Source: Neodiprion pinetum
Lineage: Eukaryota; Arthropoda; Insecta; Hymenoptera; Diprionidae
DNA length: 64,000 nt
NCBI RefSeq assembly: GCF_021155775.2
Contig: NC_060235.2
Location: 8,789,193 to 8,853,192 of the forward strand
Reading direction: 5' to 3'
Under the pieces are notes generated by a model, which was not told where the DNA came from, searched no databases, and saw only the letters and a program-made list of their open reading frames with translations. The first letter of the stretch is position 1, and each line of letters opens with the position of its first letter. Positions 32,218-45,829 of this stretch are shown in pieces. Made by a program: the position numbers and the translations under genes.

Positions 32218-35200
32218 CTGAAAAACAATTATAACATAATCGCAAGTTTGACAATGAGGAAAATTCTTGGGCGGGACAGGAATTGGACTGTAAATTACCG
32301 TGGGAAAAAATTATCGAACGATACTTGTCAGCGAACCAAAAATTGTAAAATCGTATAATCGTAGTGAACACAACCACATGTATATAAGCTGTGAAGAATA
32401 AATTGTATCTACTAACAATAAGTGAATATTGCAACGTGTGGTAAATTGGAGTTGCGAAGTTGTAAAGAAATAAGGTTCGTTCCAGATTTCCAAGATTTTA
32501 TTTCAAAGACCTTAATCGTATAAGCCAGACGATGCGGAACAACATGCTTTACAAGTTCTGAAAATTATCATCCTCGAGCGCCACTATATTGATATAATAA
32601 GGCTTATTTAATTACATTGTTATTCGCATATGGAAAATGCATCCAAAAACAAATATCAAAATAACATTTTTTGATACATATTTCAATTTTATAGATTCAC
32701 TGAAGTTTTTAGACCGCAATTGAATAATTTTTGTACGTGAAATGAGGTAATTTTTACCTGTTTATACAACTGTCGCGGATAATTTACGAGCTATCAATAA
32801 ATTAAAATATTGTTTACTGGACTGAAAATATGAAAAATAATTTCAACGTGACCGAATCCATTCCACATCGAAAATCGGAAAACTGAAAATAGTATTTTCC
32901 CAGGCTAACGAATTTCTGAAATTGCGAAAAATAAAAGCATGGATAACAGTAAACGCTTTTGAAATTGACGGAGATAAACTTTATGCAGTCACAGAATAGA
33001 ATGCAGTGGAAAAGAATTTTTTTTTTTTTTTTGTTACTAAATTTTAATTTAATCAAGTAATTCTTTTTCGCGCAGGCGAAGTAAAAGACCTAACTGTACC
33101 ATATATTTCTTTTTTTTAATCCGTTCGGTTGAAACAAACCGAAAACAAACATTTCTCTCAGTGACAAGTGACAACTTAACGAAGCGCATGTTGCGCCATG
33201 CCTCACCCCTATTTTGACGGAGGTGGTCAAATATTTGGGGAAAAAATAAGTTTTACAGAAAACAACTTTCTCAGTGATTGTAGTAAGTGGATGTCAAGTT
33301 CGCTTTAGATGTCTCGATAGAACACCTAAGATATGGTTGTCATTAGAAAACTACTTACACAAAGAAATTTTTCCCCGTAAATTAAACAGTTTCGATTGAA
33401 GAAAACCCGCACCGATATTCCAAAAACAAATTGACCAGTTAATCTACTCAACTATAAGCGATCAATCAGTATAAACTAAAATACTCGAGAGTAAGGGGGG
33501 GGAGAAATAAGAGAAATGGCCGGCATGAATAAATCGTGTTCAAAGCGAAGGGCGGAAAACGTGGCTCGTCGATAAAACTCCACGGTCGCAAATGTTGAAA
33601 ATACAACCAGGTACCGGTTGTTTAATTTAAGAGGCGATGACGCTCCTCGCGTTGCTCGAGAGGGTGTATACCACGTATACCGTGTATACAGTACCTGCAA
33701 GGCTCGTATAAGTTCTGCATTTTACGACCGAGTTACACGGCCATTGGTACAAGCATTGAGTCGATAGCCGTCTTAAAAAAATCTCAATCAATTGAAAATG
33801 CGATTCGAACGGTCAAGGCCGTATAAAAACGCAATTTCATCGTTTATATTCCGGTGTGAAAATACTTTAACGCTTATTGTCAGTGTATCCGTGTTATATA
33901 AACTAATATCTGCAGGCAGGTGGTAAATGCACAATATATTACGTGCTTATGTAACCGATGGAAGATTTTACGAGAATACCGTTCTCGTAAACTGCACGTG
34001 AACAAAACTGGCCCCGTCGACCAAAGAGTGAAAATTCCGCGGTACGGTAAAACTTCTTCTTTATACCGAGCGTAAAACCTCCTTTACTTCGATCATGCTC
34101 GTTCCGCATCGCTGTTCGTCTTTCATCATTATCCTAGTTCTACCCTCTTCATCGAGTGGCTTATACACCCGGACTTTGCTTCGATACTTCACTCCGTGCT
34201 CGTGGGAATTCTACGTCCCCTTCATCGACCATTTCCGAAGAATATCGTACGGTGTTAGCGATTTTCCGATTCGGATGATTTTCTTATTCTAAAACTGTAT
34301 ACGTGAAGTTGAAGAGATCAAAAAAATTCACTATTAAAAACGATACGGGTTGAATAATACACAACGCGGATTTTTTCGTTAGCATTGTTACAGATTATTG
34401 AGAATACAAATGTATGCAATCTATATAAAAAGATCAAACGTTGTCGATGTCTTGTCACTCTCTTAATCAAGATCACTTGACTGCTTGTAGAAATCTATTT
34501 CTTAAATTTTTTTCCATCTTCATGGATTGAGAAAAATTTTTATTAATATTTACTTTCTGAGACTGATTTTCCGTTACCTTTGACACGATTGTAATTGTAT
34601 TTAATTTCGGTTTTCTATTCTTCAGAAAAATATCATCTATTATATCGTTCCGTACAACTTCTCGTACGGAATGAGCAGAGAATTCTTTTATCCTCATTTT
34701 CTGTATCAACGTTCATCAATGTATTTTTTAAATTTGAACGACATAAATTAGCAATCGCAGCTTATCGATGAATCAGAGACTAAAATGTTACAAAACCCAA
34801 TCCATCGATTGGTCCGATTTCTCGTGACAACACCGCTTTCGCTTTGACGGCACATTTAACTCTTAAAGGGGACGTATCTCAGAGGTTTCGTAACTCAAAA
34901 TTCAAAATCCTGTATACATTCACAAGATTCCCATGTGTTATAACTTCTCAGTCTCCGCATATATTGACACTAACACGTGTATTCCAACACAGAGAATATT
35001 TATACCAATTTTAGTCAAGTAACGACGACGTTTTCTAGACAAATGTCGACAAAACAAAGATATGTGTTACATAATTTACTCCATTTTCGTCTGCCAATAT
35101 CCCCTACAGCAAAATCTTTTTCGCATAAATCTATATCTTCATAGCTTTATGCCTGTGCCTAAATTTTCATAAAAAAAATTTATACCAACTGCAAATATTT

Positions 35201-36873
35201 GAAGAAAAAAAAAAAAAAAAAAAAACACCTCGATTTTTTCTGCGAATGTCTTCAACAAACGGAGTTCCTTCAGGGCTAATGTGGGGATACGTCAAACCGA
35301 TCATCACCCGATAGAATCTCTACGTAATTCATTAACACCGTCTCATAAAACGATCTCGGTAATTATTAGAAATGCAATTTGACGTGAGAAATTTTAGAAA
35401 CAGATGAATTTTCGCTGCCTGTGTAGTTGATTTTGTTTCTTAGAAATTTCGAAATTTTACAGCAAAAAAAAAAAAAAAATTAGATGCTTCGTCTTAGTTC
35501 TTTTGAAATTGTAATCATTATAAAAATAGAGAATAGTGGATTTTTCCCCGAAAAATATCGTTACCTACGAATTAAGAAAGTTAAAAATAGAATAAGGAGG
35601 AATAATCGAGTCGGAAAACTCGATATTGGTGCAGCGTGTAGTTTGTGCGCGTGGTTACAGCTGTGAAAGTTTAATTACCAATTTCTCGTTAAAATCACGT
35701 GTTCTCGGCAATTTCTCTTCCTTCGTCATGCGTCGTTCTGTCTCGAGAGTATCTAATTATATTGAAATAGAAAAAATTCTGAATTAAAACTACGAAGAAT
35801 TTTGATCCCCATTTTTTTTTTTTTTTTTCATCTTCTTCGTTTTATACTTTTTTCAACTCTCCATACAGGAACTATTGCACATTACGGGACAGCTAATACG
35901 AGTCTCTGGAGAGAAATTATAAAAAGGCAACAAAGAAGCCTCATCATTCATACTCGGATTCTTGAAACTTTCTTACTTATAAATGAGATAAGGATATAAT
36001 GTACAATTTGAAGAACTGAATAACAGTAAAATAAATTTAACCCGTCTACGTCGCTTGGATTCGCTCATTAATTTCTACAGACTGTATGTATATATAATAT
36101 AATACTTGAAACGTTGGCATAGAAAATACGAAATTCCTGAAATTGCCTTCATTTTTTTTAACGATAAGACACAGCTACTGTGTATATGTCTGTGTACAGG
36201 GCTTATCTCTAAGAGGCAGCTCCGGCAATTTCACAGAACAAAAAAAAAACATTTTCACCAAACTCTCGTTCCTCGAAAACTCGCGTGGACAGTCAGATAA
36301 GCTCGGTGACACGATAGCGGGTTTTATTTGAAAAGGGAATAATAAAAATTAAAGAAGAATGAAAAAGAGTCGCACATTGTCAAGCTCTGGACTCGTCCCC
36401 GAGATTTTATTACGCAGTGTATGCGACACGTAGCTACATATTCAAGTTCAAGCAAATGTGAATGTTTGATTGAGGCAAGACCCGAACAATTTCATAATTA
36501 CTTTCGAAAACTTTTTCTAAGTAAAAAATCAAGAAAACACGAAGTTATCTCGAAATTTTCACCGAATAAAAATCTTAGGAACTGCTTAATTGATTTGTAT
36601 GAAAATCGATGTCCACGAATTTTCGGATTGAAGTTTTTTCAACTTACCAGTCGAGTAAGTAAATTAAACCGTTATTACACAAGATTTCATGAAATTTTCA
36701 ACCTTCCAAAAACTTTCACGTGACCGTGAAAATCTTCAATTACTTTAGGAGATTTTGGCAAATTTTAAACAATTTCTTAAAAATATTTCCCTAGACCTGG
36801 ACGGTTTTCAATGATTTCAAAAACATGTGATTACGAACTATTACGAATTTCAAAAATAGTAGATCCTACGGTT
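32218..36873. other. non-coding, probably intronic
   Basis: Several homopolymer A/T runs, a fragment of the dispersed repeat (33121-33163) and no gene I can support. Small open frames here lack splice sites or composition bias. Confidence 0.45.
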
Positions 36874-36883
36874 AGAATGTAGT

Positions 36884-37529
36884 AGGGTGGTCCTTACTTA
36901 GGGTGTTGATGATTTTTTTTCAGACCACCCTCCAAATCAACTATAAATAATTCAAAAACAATTTCCTAATTCTTTCAGATTTTTATATCAATTCTAACCC
37001 GTGCCTGTAAATGGATGGATATCACCATTTAAAATACACCCGTTTCAGATACATTCTCAGCATATAATTTATTGCAAGAGTGACGATGTTCGAATCAATC
37101 TGTAATTGCGAAGATTTAGTGTGTATTAGTGCTACTATCTGAGAAAAAATTCACATTATCGTACCAACCAATCTCGACGAATTGCACACCCTACAAATTT
37201 GACTTTTTCTTTTTATTTATAAAAAATGCAATTGTCTATATTACCTGGTACGATGATGTAAATTTTTTCTCAGATAGTAACACTAGTGCTCACTAGAACC
37301 TCACATTCGTGGATTTTTTCGAACATTATTACTCTTACAGTAAAATATATACTAAGAACATATCCGAAACACGTGTATTTTAAATTGGGAAATCCTTCCT
37401 CTTACAGTCACGGGTTACAGTTGATATAAAAATCTGAAAAAAATTGTGAATTGTTTTTGAATTATTTATAGTTGATTCGGTGGGGTGATCCGGAATAAAT
37501 TCGTCACCATTCTAAATGAGGACCACCCT
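36884..37529. mobile_element. 646 bp long-TIR element with 10 bp target duplication
   Basis: Ends AGGGTGGTCC and GGACCACCCT. Inverted arms of about 130 bp (TCAACTATAAATAATTCAAA near the left end and its complement near the right), plus inner inverted matches around CTACTATCTGAGAAAAAATT. Flanked by AGAATGTAGT at 36874-36883 and 37530-37539. A 9-11 bp duplication with long inverted repeats is typical of non-autonomous Mutator-like elements; that class is inference. Confidence 0.88.
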
Positions 37530-37604
37530 AGAATGTAGTAAAGAAAGTTGTTCGTGAAATGAAAATCTCTGGTAGTGCTGGTGTACCCGGACTTTTTCTC
37601 TAAA

Positions 37605-37917
37605 AAACTCTGTAAAAAAACACGTCACCAAGATGTCTGCGATATCGGTGCTTTTGCTGTCTTTCCGGCCTCCTGCGGTACGATTCCTCAGCCAATTGAT
37701 CCAGAGGTTGATTTTTGGGGTAACTGGAGCTCGCTTCCCGGCGAGGAGCCGTCGCAGGAACCTCGCCATCAGGGAAAATCCTCGTGCGATCGTTCGTGCC
37801 CTGGGGTTTCGATTCCTTCGCAAAACATATTTCAAGATATCGTCGGCGAAACGAGAACGTAGCTGGCGATATGTCGGTGGGTTGTGCAATTTTCATTCCT
37901 GTTACGTACCGGGTCAT
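37605..37917 (-). other. GC-rich island, possible exon on the minus strand
   Basis: Much more GC-rich than its surroundings, with long open frames on both strands. On the minus strand it could be an exon between a CAG at about 37898 and a gtgacg donor at about 37620, lying between exons B and C. The frame giving the most protein-like, Arg/Gln-rich peptide does not match the phases of those exons. It could be an alternative exon or a regulatory island. Confidence 0.25.
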
Positions 37918-37953
37918 GTCGTGGAAATGTCACATGGACGATTTGACATATGT

Positions 37954-38031
37954 GTAAATTCGCCTGCAATTATGCAATTCAGGTTACACGGAGTCGGCCA
38001 ATCTTGAATTGCATAAATGCAGGTAGATTTA
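37954..38031. mobile_element. ~80 bp MITE, same family as 44249-44452
   Basis: Inverted ends (CGCCTGCAATTATGCAATTC and the near-complement at 38006-38031) around GAGTCGGCCAATC, which is shared with the larger element at 44249. Confidence 0.65.
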
Positions 38032-40304
38032 TGATGCGTGTTGATGACATTCATTGACCGCGAAATGGTTTTGCGCTTACAATTCACCCGGTTCAATTGA
38101 AATATTCTATCCAACCATGCCAGAAAATGTCTCCAACGAAGAAGCCGACGTATCTTAGTCCAGAAAATCGATTCAACTGATCGGTTGATAACCAAAAAGT
38201 ATGTAATCACTAAAAAATGGTGATAAGATTCCCGAAAAAACCAGAGCAAATGTGACGAGTATCATAAAATTACTGCAAAAAGTTCAAAGAATTTATCAAA
38301 TCGAACTTTTGACTTTCGACAAACTTATTTTTATCGGGGACGAGCTTCTGCGACTACGATACGATGTACCGTGAAATAGATTCACTCGCAAACCAACACC
38401 CTAATGTTTGTGACATTTTAACATCAACTTGTTTTCATTGGAACTAACGAACAAATTTTATTTGAGAATTTTGCTATCATTTTCAGCGAGAGCGTGGAAC
38501 CTCCTCAAACTGCCTATATACGACATTTCCACGAAATATTCTGGTATATACCTATATCATGTAACACACACTGCATGTATCTTGGTTGGCAACGGATGTG
38601 AGATTTGAAAAAACATTTATTTCGTGTTACCCACATCTCCTGCTTTCGCAACGTGCGGAAACATTCGTCAAGTGCTTTCGGAGGACGTCGCTCTACAAGC
38701 ACTTTCAAGATATGAAACGTAGGAATCGCGAGCTATCTCCTCTCGAGATGAGCTATAGCTGACTCTACTCACTCCTCGGTTCTCGTTCGACCCGCCCCAG
38801 ATCCCGAGTTTCTACTTCAATTACACCCTGCACCGTGGTTTTCTCACAGGTTAAAGGAAATATTTGACACTACTATTATTCCTATTTCGGTCGAATTGAA
38901 GGAAATTCTCGCTTATCGAAATTTGCTGGTTATTATATAATCGTAAATTTAAACGACAAAGAATATCGAATCGCTCGATCGCTGTGAAAAAATAAGCTTA
39001 TACCTACCATTGCATTTATTTCATACTAATACCAGCAAATGAAACAATTTTGATATTATTAATTTACTTGTGTACAAAATAATAACCCTACATCGGATTA
39101 TTAATTCAGACTTGACAAACACTTGAACGGGATTCTTTTCGCTCGTTCATATTCATATATCACATGTATAGGTAATATACAGCAATATTTCTTCTATAAC
39201 AATAAAATAGAGATTCAAATTATTCTTGTTTTTCTCAGCCAAAGATGAAGCCCTGATTTACAACCTCATATCTAACATTGAAAAAAACTTTAAATTTTGC
39301 ACTTTCTATGGGTCGCAGTCTTCTTTATGTGTCAACATAACAATTATAAAGTACGACAGGCTTGCTTGCGCAGACGCTCAGAGTCTGGACATAACAAAAT
39401 ATAAAATGATTCAAGATATTTTGGATAGTCACTGAAAAAAGTGTCTCGAAATATTTCTCATGAAAACGCTGATCCGATGACCGTAAGTAACGTTCAGACG
39501 AAAATATTTGCAAGAGAGTACACGGATCGATATAAAACCATAAAGCGCATAGTTTTCACTGTTTCTGGATAATTTCACTTCAGTCTCGTCTAATATATCG
39601 ACTCGCGGCAGGAAATAAAATTGCACCGTACCTCAACAGTTTACGAAATTCTAGAAAGAAGAACATCAAAATATTAGGAATTTCTAAAATAATCGCAAAC
39701 CTTTCGAATATCCTTAATTGCACGGGGTAATTTCATTACACGAGAAACATACTTATTCAAGACTTGACTCCAATGATTTCACTCTGACCAAAACTGGAAT
39801 TCATCGAACTCGGCTTGACTGTAAGGTTCCATAAAATTAGTCGAACGTAGTAACGAACCATTCAGCCCTGATTAGTGATCATCGAGTTCCACTGTAATTA
39901 ACGACATTGCGTGATCGACTGTACATCATCAATCTATCTCTGTCCGCATAATTTCCTACCTGCAAAAACGTCTGATATTTTACGAATTTCTACATCGAAA
40001 TTGGAATGCTCTTAGAAATCCCCAAAAGATTTCGTCAAGGGTTTCGAAAGAAGGTATAAAAATGATAAATTACCGAATACTCCCCAGAAATATTTTCAAG
40101 TTAAACTACTGACTTTTTGAAAGATCTCATAAAAATTGCTTGAATAAAGTTTTTTGCTTTCACCGATAGAATCGTTTATTTTTATACACGTACCTAAACT
40201 TCGTCCGCATAATTACCTAGGTTTTATTTGCTGATAGCTATGCGATTCTAACGTAAATTCAGCAGAAGTAGCGCCTTTTAATACTCGATACATATTTCAC
40301 ACTA

Positions 40305-40533
40305 AAGCTGTGCGATTAATTGACAATCGTAAACTTCGATTTTTTTTCGATGAATCGATTAATCGTTGCTCCAATTATATTAATCAGGAATTCCGGATAA
40401 TCTTTTGCCGATCAATAAAATAATCGCATTTCTCTAATTTGTAGAACAAATGTTTTCTCTAAAATTTCCTGTGATTATCAGCTTATATATGTGCTGATCA
40501 AACTAATCAGTGTCAATATCGATTACACAGCCC
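40305..40533. repeat. foldback repeat with ATTAATCG motifs
   Basis: Begins AGCTGTGCGATTAAT and ends ATTACACAGCCCTG, with several ATCGATTAATCG words between. Related in composition to 4713-4882. Confidence 0.5.
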
Positions 40534-41246
40534 TGAAAAATTTTGTCGAGAAACCGTCTAATAAACGATTTAGTATATTTCCGACATTTCCGTATTCTGG
40601 TGGGTTCAATGCAATGACGTTACCCATTTTTTTCAATCACGTTAGGATCGCGAAATATTCGATCGAAAAATGGCATTTTTGATGAAAATTACACTTGTTG
40701 ACTCGCATTATCTGTCAAAGCCGCTTCATAAAGTACGGTGAAAAAATTTATGTTATGTGTTATAACCTATAGAATGAAACACTTTATTGTTTATTTTATC
40801 ACCCTAAGAAATAGTCATAAAAATATATTTTAAACCCAAAAATTTCATATTTCTCACGTTCATCGAGATGTACGCATTTCTCCCTATTTTAAACGCTTCT
40901 TCAATGTGACAAGGTTACTTTCATTCGACTCAAATAACAACTTAAGTGTATACTTCCACATAAGAAACCAACATTTTTAACCTCTGGTATTATTGCAATG
41001 GATGTGCTGCAATAGGGCGAAGAACATAACAGGCCAGCCCACCACCATACGTTGGAAATACATAAACTCGTTCACTTAGCAATTCCTTGAAGAAATTTTG
41101 CAGGGCTCTGATTATTTACGTATATAACGATTGATCTAAGTAGATACGACATTCCTTTTTGACTACGTGTCGTGCTTTTACAGGCTCCTGAAAATGCGGA
41201 GTGATGCTGCAGAGATGTAGTCAGTCATTGGTTGCACTAAAAAGTA

Positions 41247-41517
41247 ATATTAGGGAAGAGACATATCTCCACGTTACAAAAGTGCACCACATTTTGCTGA
41301 AAAGCATTTAGTACCAATAGCGCTATTCGCGGCGCTGCCATCGTTTGTTGCACTGCGCCTAATGGCTGGCAACACTAATAACATCGCGTTTTATTCCGGA
41401 TGCAACAAACGAAACCAGCGCTGCGCGCGGTGCTATCGGTACTACGAACTTTGTACACAAATCTGTTCCACTTTTGCCATCCGACATAACAGGGAGATAT
41501 GTCTGCTCCCTAATATG
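41247..41517. mobile_element. 271 bp foldback MITE
   Basis: Near-complete inverted repeat: ATATTAGGGA-GACATATCTCC at the left and GGAGATATGTCT-TCCCTAATAT at the right. Further pairs are inside (AGTACCAATAGCGC with GTGCTATCGGTACT; ATCGTTTGTTGCA with TGCAACAAACGA). No coding role. Confidence 0.82.
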
Positions 41518-42212
41518 ACTTCCTGGGTTGCACACACGGACTTCTACGCAGGTTTGGGCACTCCGAGCCCCTTACTATAGAACGTCGCGCGACCGTATCG
41601 AAGCCTGTGTTTCTTAGTTTGTGCACCAAAGACCGGAGCACTGCAATCTCGGAGGCCGCGGTTTGCAAAAAAGAGGATACAATAAGTAGACCTCTCCCTC
41701 ACTAGCGCCAGCGTCTAAAATTCAGAACATTGGCTTCACCGTGATCACGGTTTTAGAAACGAAGTTCGCAGACCTATGTCGAAGACCATATATGATTGCA
41801 CGTAATATCTACATGGGGAATAACTATGGAAAATATGAATAGAACAGTTTGAAAGCAAGTACGTACCCTGAATGAACTGTGAATTCTGCGAGGCGGTTCT
41901 GGCGAATACAATCGAACGTTCTTTTTGCGGAGGGTTGCCGCACAGGGAGCGCCACCCCCCGGCTTTCCCCAAGGATGATACTGCGCCAGCATTTTTTTTA
42001 GCTGAAAAGCACCAATTCCGCGGTTAGATAATGACAAATGATCGGAAAAGGCGAAAGAAGAAACAGCCGGAGATCGATAAATCGTGGGATAATCACAAGA
42101 TCGTAGGAATTAAGTAATTTGCCCTGTCACAGAGACTCTTTTCTAATTCGACTGTTCCAATTTTCAACCCAAAGCGGCGGTACAAACATCCAGTGATATA
42201 GAAATAGAATAC

Positions 42213-42371
42213 CTGCTGTTGGTCTCGACGCCTTTGACGCGAAAGCTCCTCTTTGCGCTGTTCCCACACCGCATTTCCTTCTTCGACGAGCCGACGTTCT
42301 CGCGATTTGCGCGCAGCCTCTTCAACTTCCGGTACGTACGAAGTCCCCGGATATTCCGGTGCCTCTTTCAT
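42213..42371 (-). CDS. exon B, probable first coding exon of the minus-strand gene
   Basis: Exon 42376-42213, with acceptor ACATTGACAG and donor CAACAGCAG|gtattc. From the ATG at 42371 it encodes 53 residues: a Pro/Tyr-containing start, then a highly charged Glu/Arg coiled-coil-like helix with ERRLVEEGNAVWEQRKEELS and a QRRRDQQQ end. It leaves in phase 0, matching exon C. Either translation starts here or an upstream exon ending in phase 1 adds to it; I could not find one. Together exons B-E encode at least 180 residues of a soluble, charged protein of unknown function. Confidence 0.62.
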
Positions 42372-42892
42372 CGCTGCTGTCAATGTTGAAACCCAAAATG
42401 TGTTTTGAAATTAATAAATAAGAAACTTATATTTTGTATGCAGGTGTGCTAATTTTTTTTTTTTTTTTCTCCGTAAAGCCTTCCTCGCAAACTGGACACA
42501 TTCAGATATGTTTTGTTGCACACTGTATTTCAATGGCGTTTACGGAAACTAATTTTAATTACTTTACGTTTTTTTAACGAAGTCGTCTCGAAGATGGACG
42601 TACGGTTTTCATAGTTGGTATATCGTCAAATTTGAGCATAAAACAAGTGGTTAACTTGGCTGAACTGATTAGGGTCAGCTTAAGAACTTCCTGCCAGGAT
42701 ACATTTCCAGCTCATAAGACATTAACAAATAAAATTAATTTTTTTTCTCATTCTCCTATTCAAATAAATCTACAACTACAAAACCGTATTTTGTCACTTC
42801 TAAGGTCACAAAAGTCCCGTCGGCTGAGACCAAAATCATCCACATTCGTCTACTGGTTAGAACCAGATGTTGAACAAAAAATTAATCCCATA

Positions 42893-43010
42893 GCACACCC
42901 ACGCACACACATACACAGCATGCGTCCGAAAGTAGTCGGAGGTAATTCTCTAGACCTTGAAGTGTCGGAATCTAGTGAAAAATCAGCTTTTATTTTCGGG
43001 CTGATTATAA
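42893..43010 (+). repeat. CA-rich dispersed repeat, copy 2
   Basis: Counterpart of 7594-7735. Confidence 0.5.
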
Positions 43011-44248
43011 TGATATCTCGATAGTAGCTGAACGTTTCTCTTTCTTCAAAAAAAATAGTAATGAGAAGTTAAAAGCCAGTTTCCTACGAACTTTCCTGTA
43101 TAATTTTAGCTGGTTGTTACAAATTAGCCACTGTTTCTAGCCTAAAATAATTGAAAAAGTAATTTTTTTCGTACAATCTACAATTGCGCAATTGTTCTAC
43201 AAAATTTCAATGGTTTCTAAATGGAAAATTGAAAGTGACACGAATACATACACAAAATCTTAACGGCGAGCATAAACTTCTAGCTAATGAATGTTTAGTT
43301 TATTTATTTACTTCGAACGCCTCAGAAGTGTCATCGCACAAGTGTTTATCATGAGAAAGGTATTTTTGGCCGAGAAATTTTTTTTATAATCTCACGATTA
43401 TTTCAATCATTTATCTCAAAAACAGTGAAGTTACCACTTTATAACTTTTTCCACTAATATTGCAGGCTGTCCAATGTATCCGGGTTTTTTTCAAGTCTAC
43501 TCGATGGAAAAAATAATTCTCTCCTGTTATTTCTAATTGAAATTGCTTCAGCGAAATGACGGCTAGAATCGCATAAAAAAGCTCATAGAAATGCGAACTT
43601 GTCTATCTCATAATATATCAATTGAACAAAAAATATTTCCAAATTATCTAGTGAAAGTTTTCTTAGCTTGGAAACTTCACGACAACTTCAATCAAATTAT
43701 AATAATACTAGTTATAGAACTAAAAATCTGGTCCAGTTAACCACAAAAGCCTTATTACACGCCTTATATTGAGACAGCGACATTTGCAAACTTATTTATA
43801 TACCGTCGTCTTACTACGAATTCATAGCCTCACAATAGGTTGTATAGGACATTTGTCAGATATAACCTACCCTGTATAGTAACACGTTATATCTTATTGT
43901 ACATCATTCGGATGTTACGGCCTCTAAATCCTTGGGAATTATACGAAGTGAGCTCTTAGGTATGCGTAATGTCAGCCATCAACCGCTAGATTCACTGATT
44001 AAATTAGATACGGCAGCGTTGATGGTAAATTTATTCATTATTTTAGATTATCAGCTCTACTTGGTCCCCGTATTTTTTCATATTGCATTACCAATTTCGC
44101 GGAAGATATATGGATGGATAGTTTACCCTACCAATAGGCGAGTGGCAACTGCATTGCTTCTGTATAATTACAAATATTTACACGCATCAATCCTATAAGT
44201 TCAATCTACCGGGCTATTTTATGGAACCGATGGACAATATGACATACG

Positions 44249-44452
44249 GTAAACCCTCCTGCATTTATACAACTCCGAGTACGTTTAACCTATCGGAATT
44301 TGTATCGTGGTCCGTGATTGGAGAGAATGATGAGTCGGCCAATCATGAACAATGATATCAATATCGATGGATAGATGTACTTACAATTGCCGAAACGCAG
44401 GCGGATGTCAGTAAAATGTACGCCGAATTGCATTAATGCAGGCGGATTTGCC
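44249..44452. mobile_element. ~204 bp MITE
   Basis: Terminal inverted repeats of about 35 bp (CCTGCATTTATACAACTCCG at the left, CGAATTGCATTAATGCAGG at the right). It shares GAGTCGGCCAATC and the ends with 37954-38031. Confidence 0.68.
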
Positions 44453-45474
44453 CTACATTAAATTGATCGTGGAACATTCCCACGGAATATCGCGGTATAA
44501 AGCGAACCGTGCGTAAATCAACGATTAGGAATAAAACGAAAATCCGGAAAATGACTAATCGTCTCAGCCCTTTGAATCAGGAAACCCCACGAGCTATCAG
44601 CGGAAAATCTTATTACACCATGCAGAAATAGACTTTATATGAGACTCGTGAGGAGCATGTATATGGGGACACCACATGCCTCGCAAAGGGCAAAATTATT
44701 GACTTTCCCTTGCCAATGACTCAAGAATTGATACTATTTTCTCAACACCTTGACTATAAATTCCAAGCAAAACTTAATCGCTGCAACCATTTTGTAAAAT
44801 ATCTTTTTAATCTAATTATTTTCTAACAACTTAAAATCTAATATTTGGCAAAAATTTTTCCGGTCAAAATTTTGTTCCTGTACTCTGTACAATATCTTCA
44901 AATATTGTATTCAATAAGAACACCTCGTAAGATTGTGCTAATATCGAAAACTTTTGAAGTAATGGCACCACGATTTTGTCCACTCGGAGCCTTGTTCGTT
45001 TTCACAATTAGATACTAATAATAATGATAAGTTTATTTATCTTTCATCGTACACATTTGACAAAGGGGGTACCTGCCGTATCTGTATGACCTTTTTATAG
45101 ACGTTACTAGTTTTGTGTTTTTACCCATTTTACGGTTTACATTATAATTTATCCATATTATGGTACGGACAAATCCGAGAGAAAACAAAATATATGCCAA
45201 TAGAATAAAAGATAACAGAAGTAGAATCTGTTAATAAATTATTAGATACTATAATATACTAATGAATTAGAATTTCGAAAACCTGGTTTTTTGAAACACT
45301 TTATTTCGAATGAATTTTTGCACAGCTCCGCCACTATTTTTTCGTACAATCTACCACTAAAGCATAAATCGTACAAACCAGTTAAAAGCCTGGACCGTCG
45401 AAGGTTGCGGAATGCATGATTCTGCGAAGCCGTTGAAACGTAGGAGCAAAATACTCTAAAGGCGCAATACTTAC

Positions 45475-45650
45475 CTGATTATCAAATTCTCGAATCGCAA
45501 TCCAAAGATCTGCAATGAAACCGTCCTGCTCGGACTTCGTAACTTGCCAACTTTTGCTTCGACTGCATCTACTGAAAATGAGGTCAAATATGAAATTCGC
45601 ACTGTATACGAAACGTTCATAGAGATAATAATCACCGGATATGTCCAGCA
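45475..45650 (-). other. possible upstream exon of the minus-strand gene
   Basis: An open minus-strand frame of about 250 bases ends at a perfect donor (AATCAG|gtaagt at 45475). Possible acceptors are ATTGCAG at about 45651 and TTTTCAG at 45572. Neither frame joins directly to exon B in phase, so it may be a 5' UTR exon, be separated by an exon I missed, or belong to another gene. A GC-rich segment with its own donor-like site lies just upstream (45700-45800). Confidence 0.35.
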
Positions 45651-45829
45651 AAGACTGGGCTACATTCTGCAATTTTTGATTCCACTGCTCACCGGGCGTC
45701 TTGAACACGCGACTGCCAAACCCGTAGCTTCAGGACGACGTCGACAACCCCGAGACTGGCTCGGCGACGTCGCCTGCCGTCGCACTAGCAGCCTTTGCTT
45801 CTGTGTAGATCTTCACAGTTGAACGAACA

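Larger units (their letters stand above)
38040..42212. other. non-coding, probably intronic
   Basis: Contains the foldbacks at 40305 and 41247; no gene I can support otherwise. Confidence 0.4.
42384..45474. other. non-coding
   Basis: Holds the CA-linked repeat copy (42893-43010) and the MITE at 44249-44452. An ATAATAATGATAAG..TTTATTT stretch near 45020 resembles the end of a decayed retroelement. No gene supported. Confidence 0.4.
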
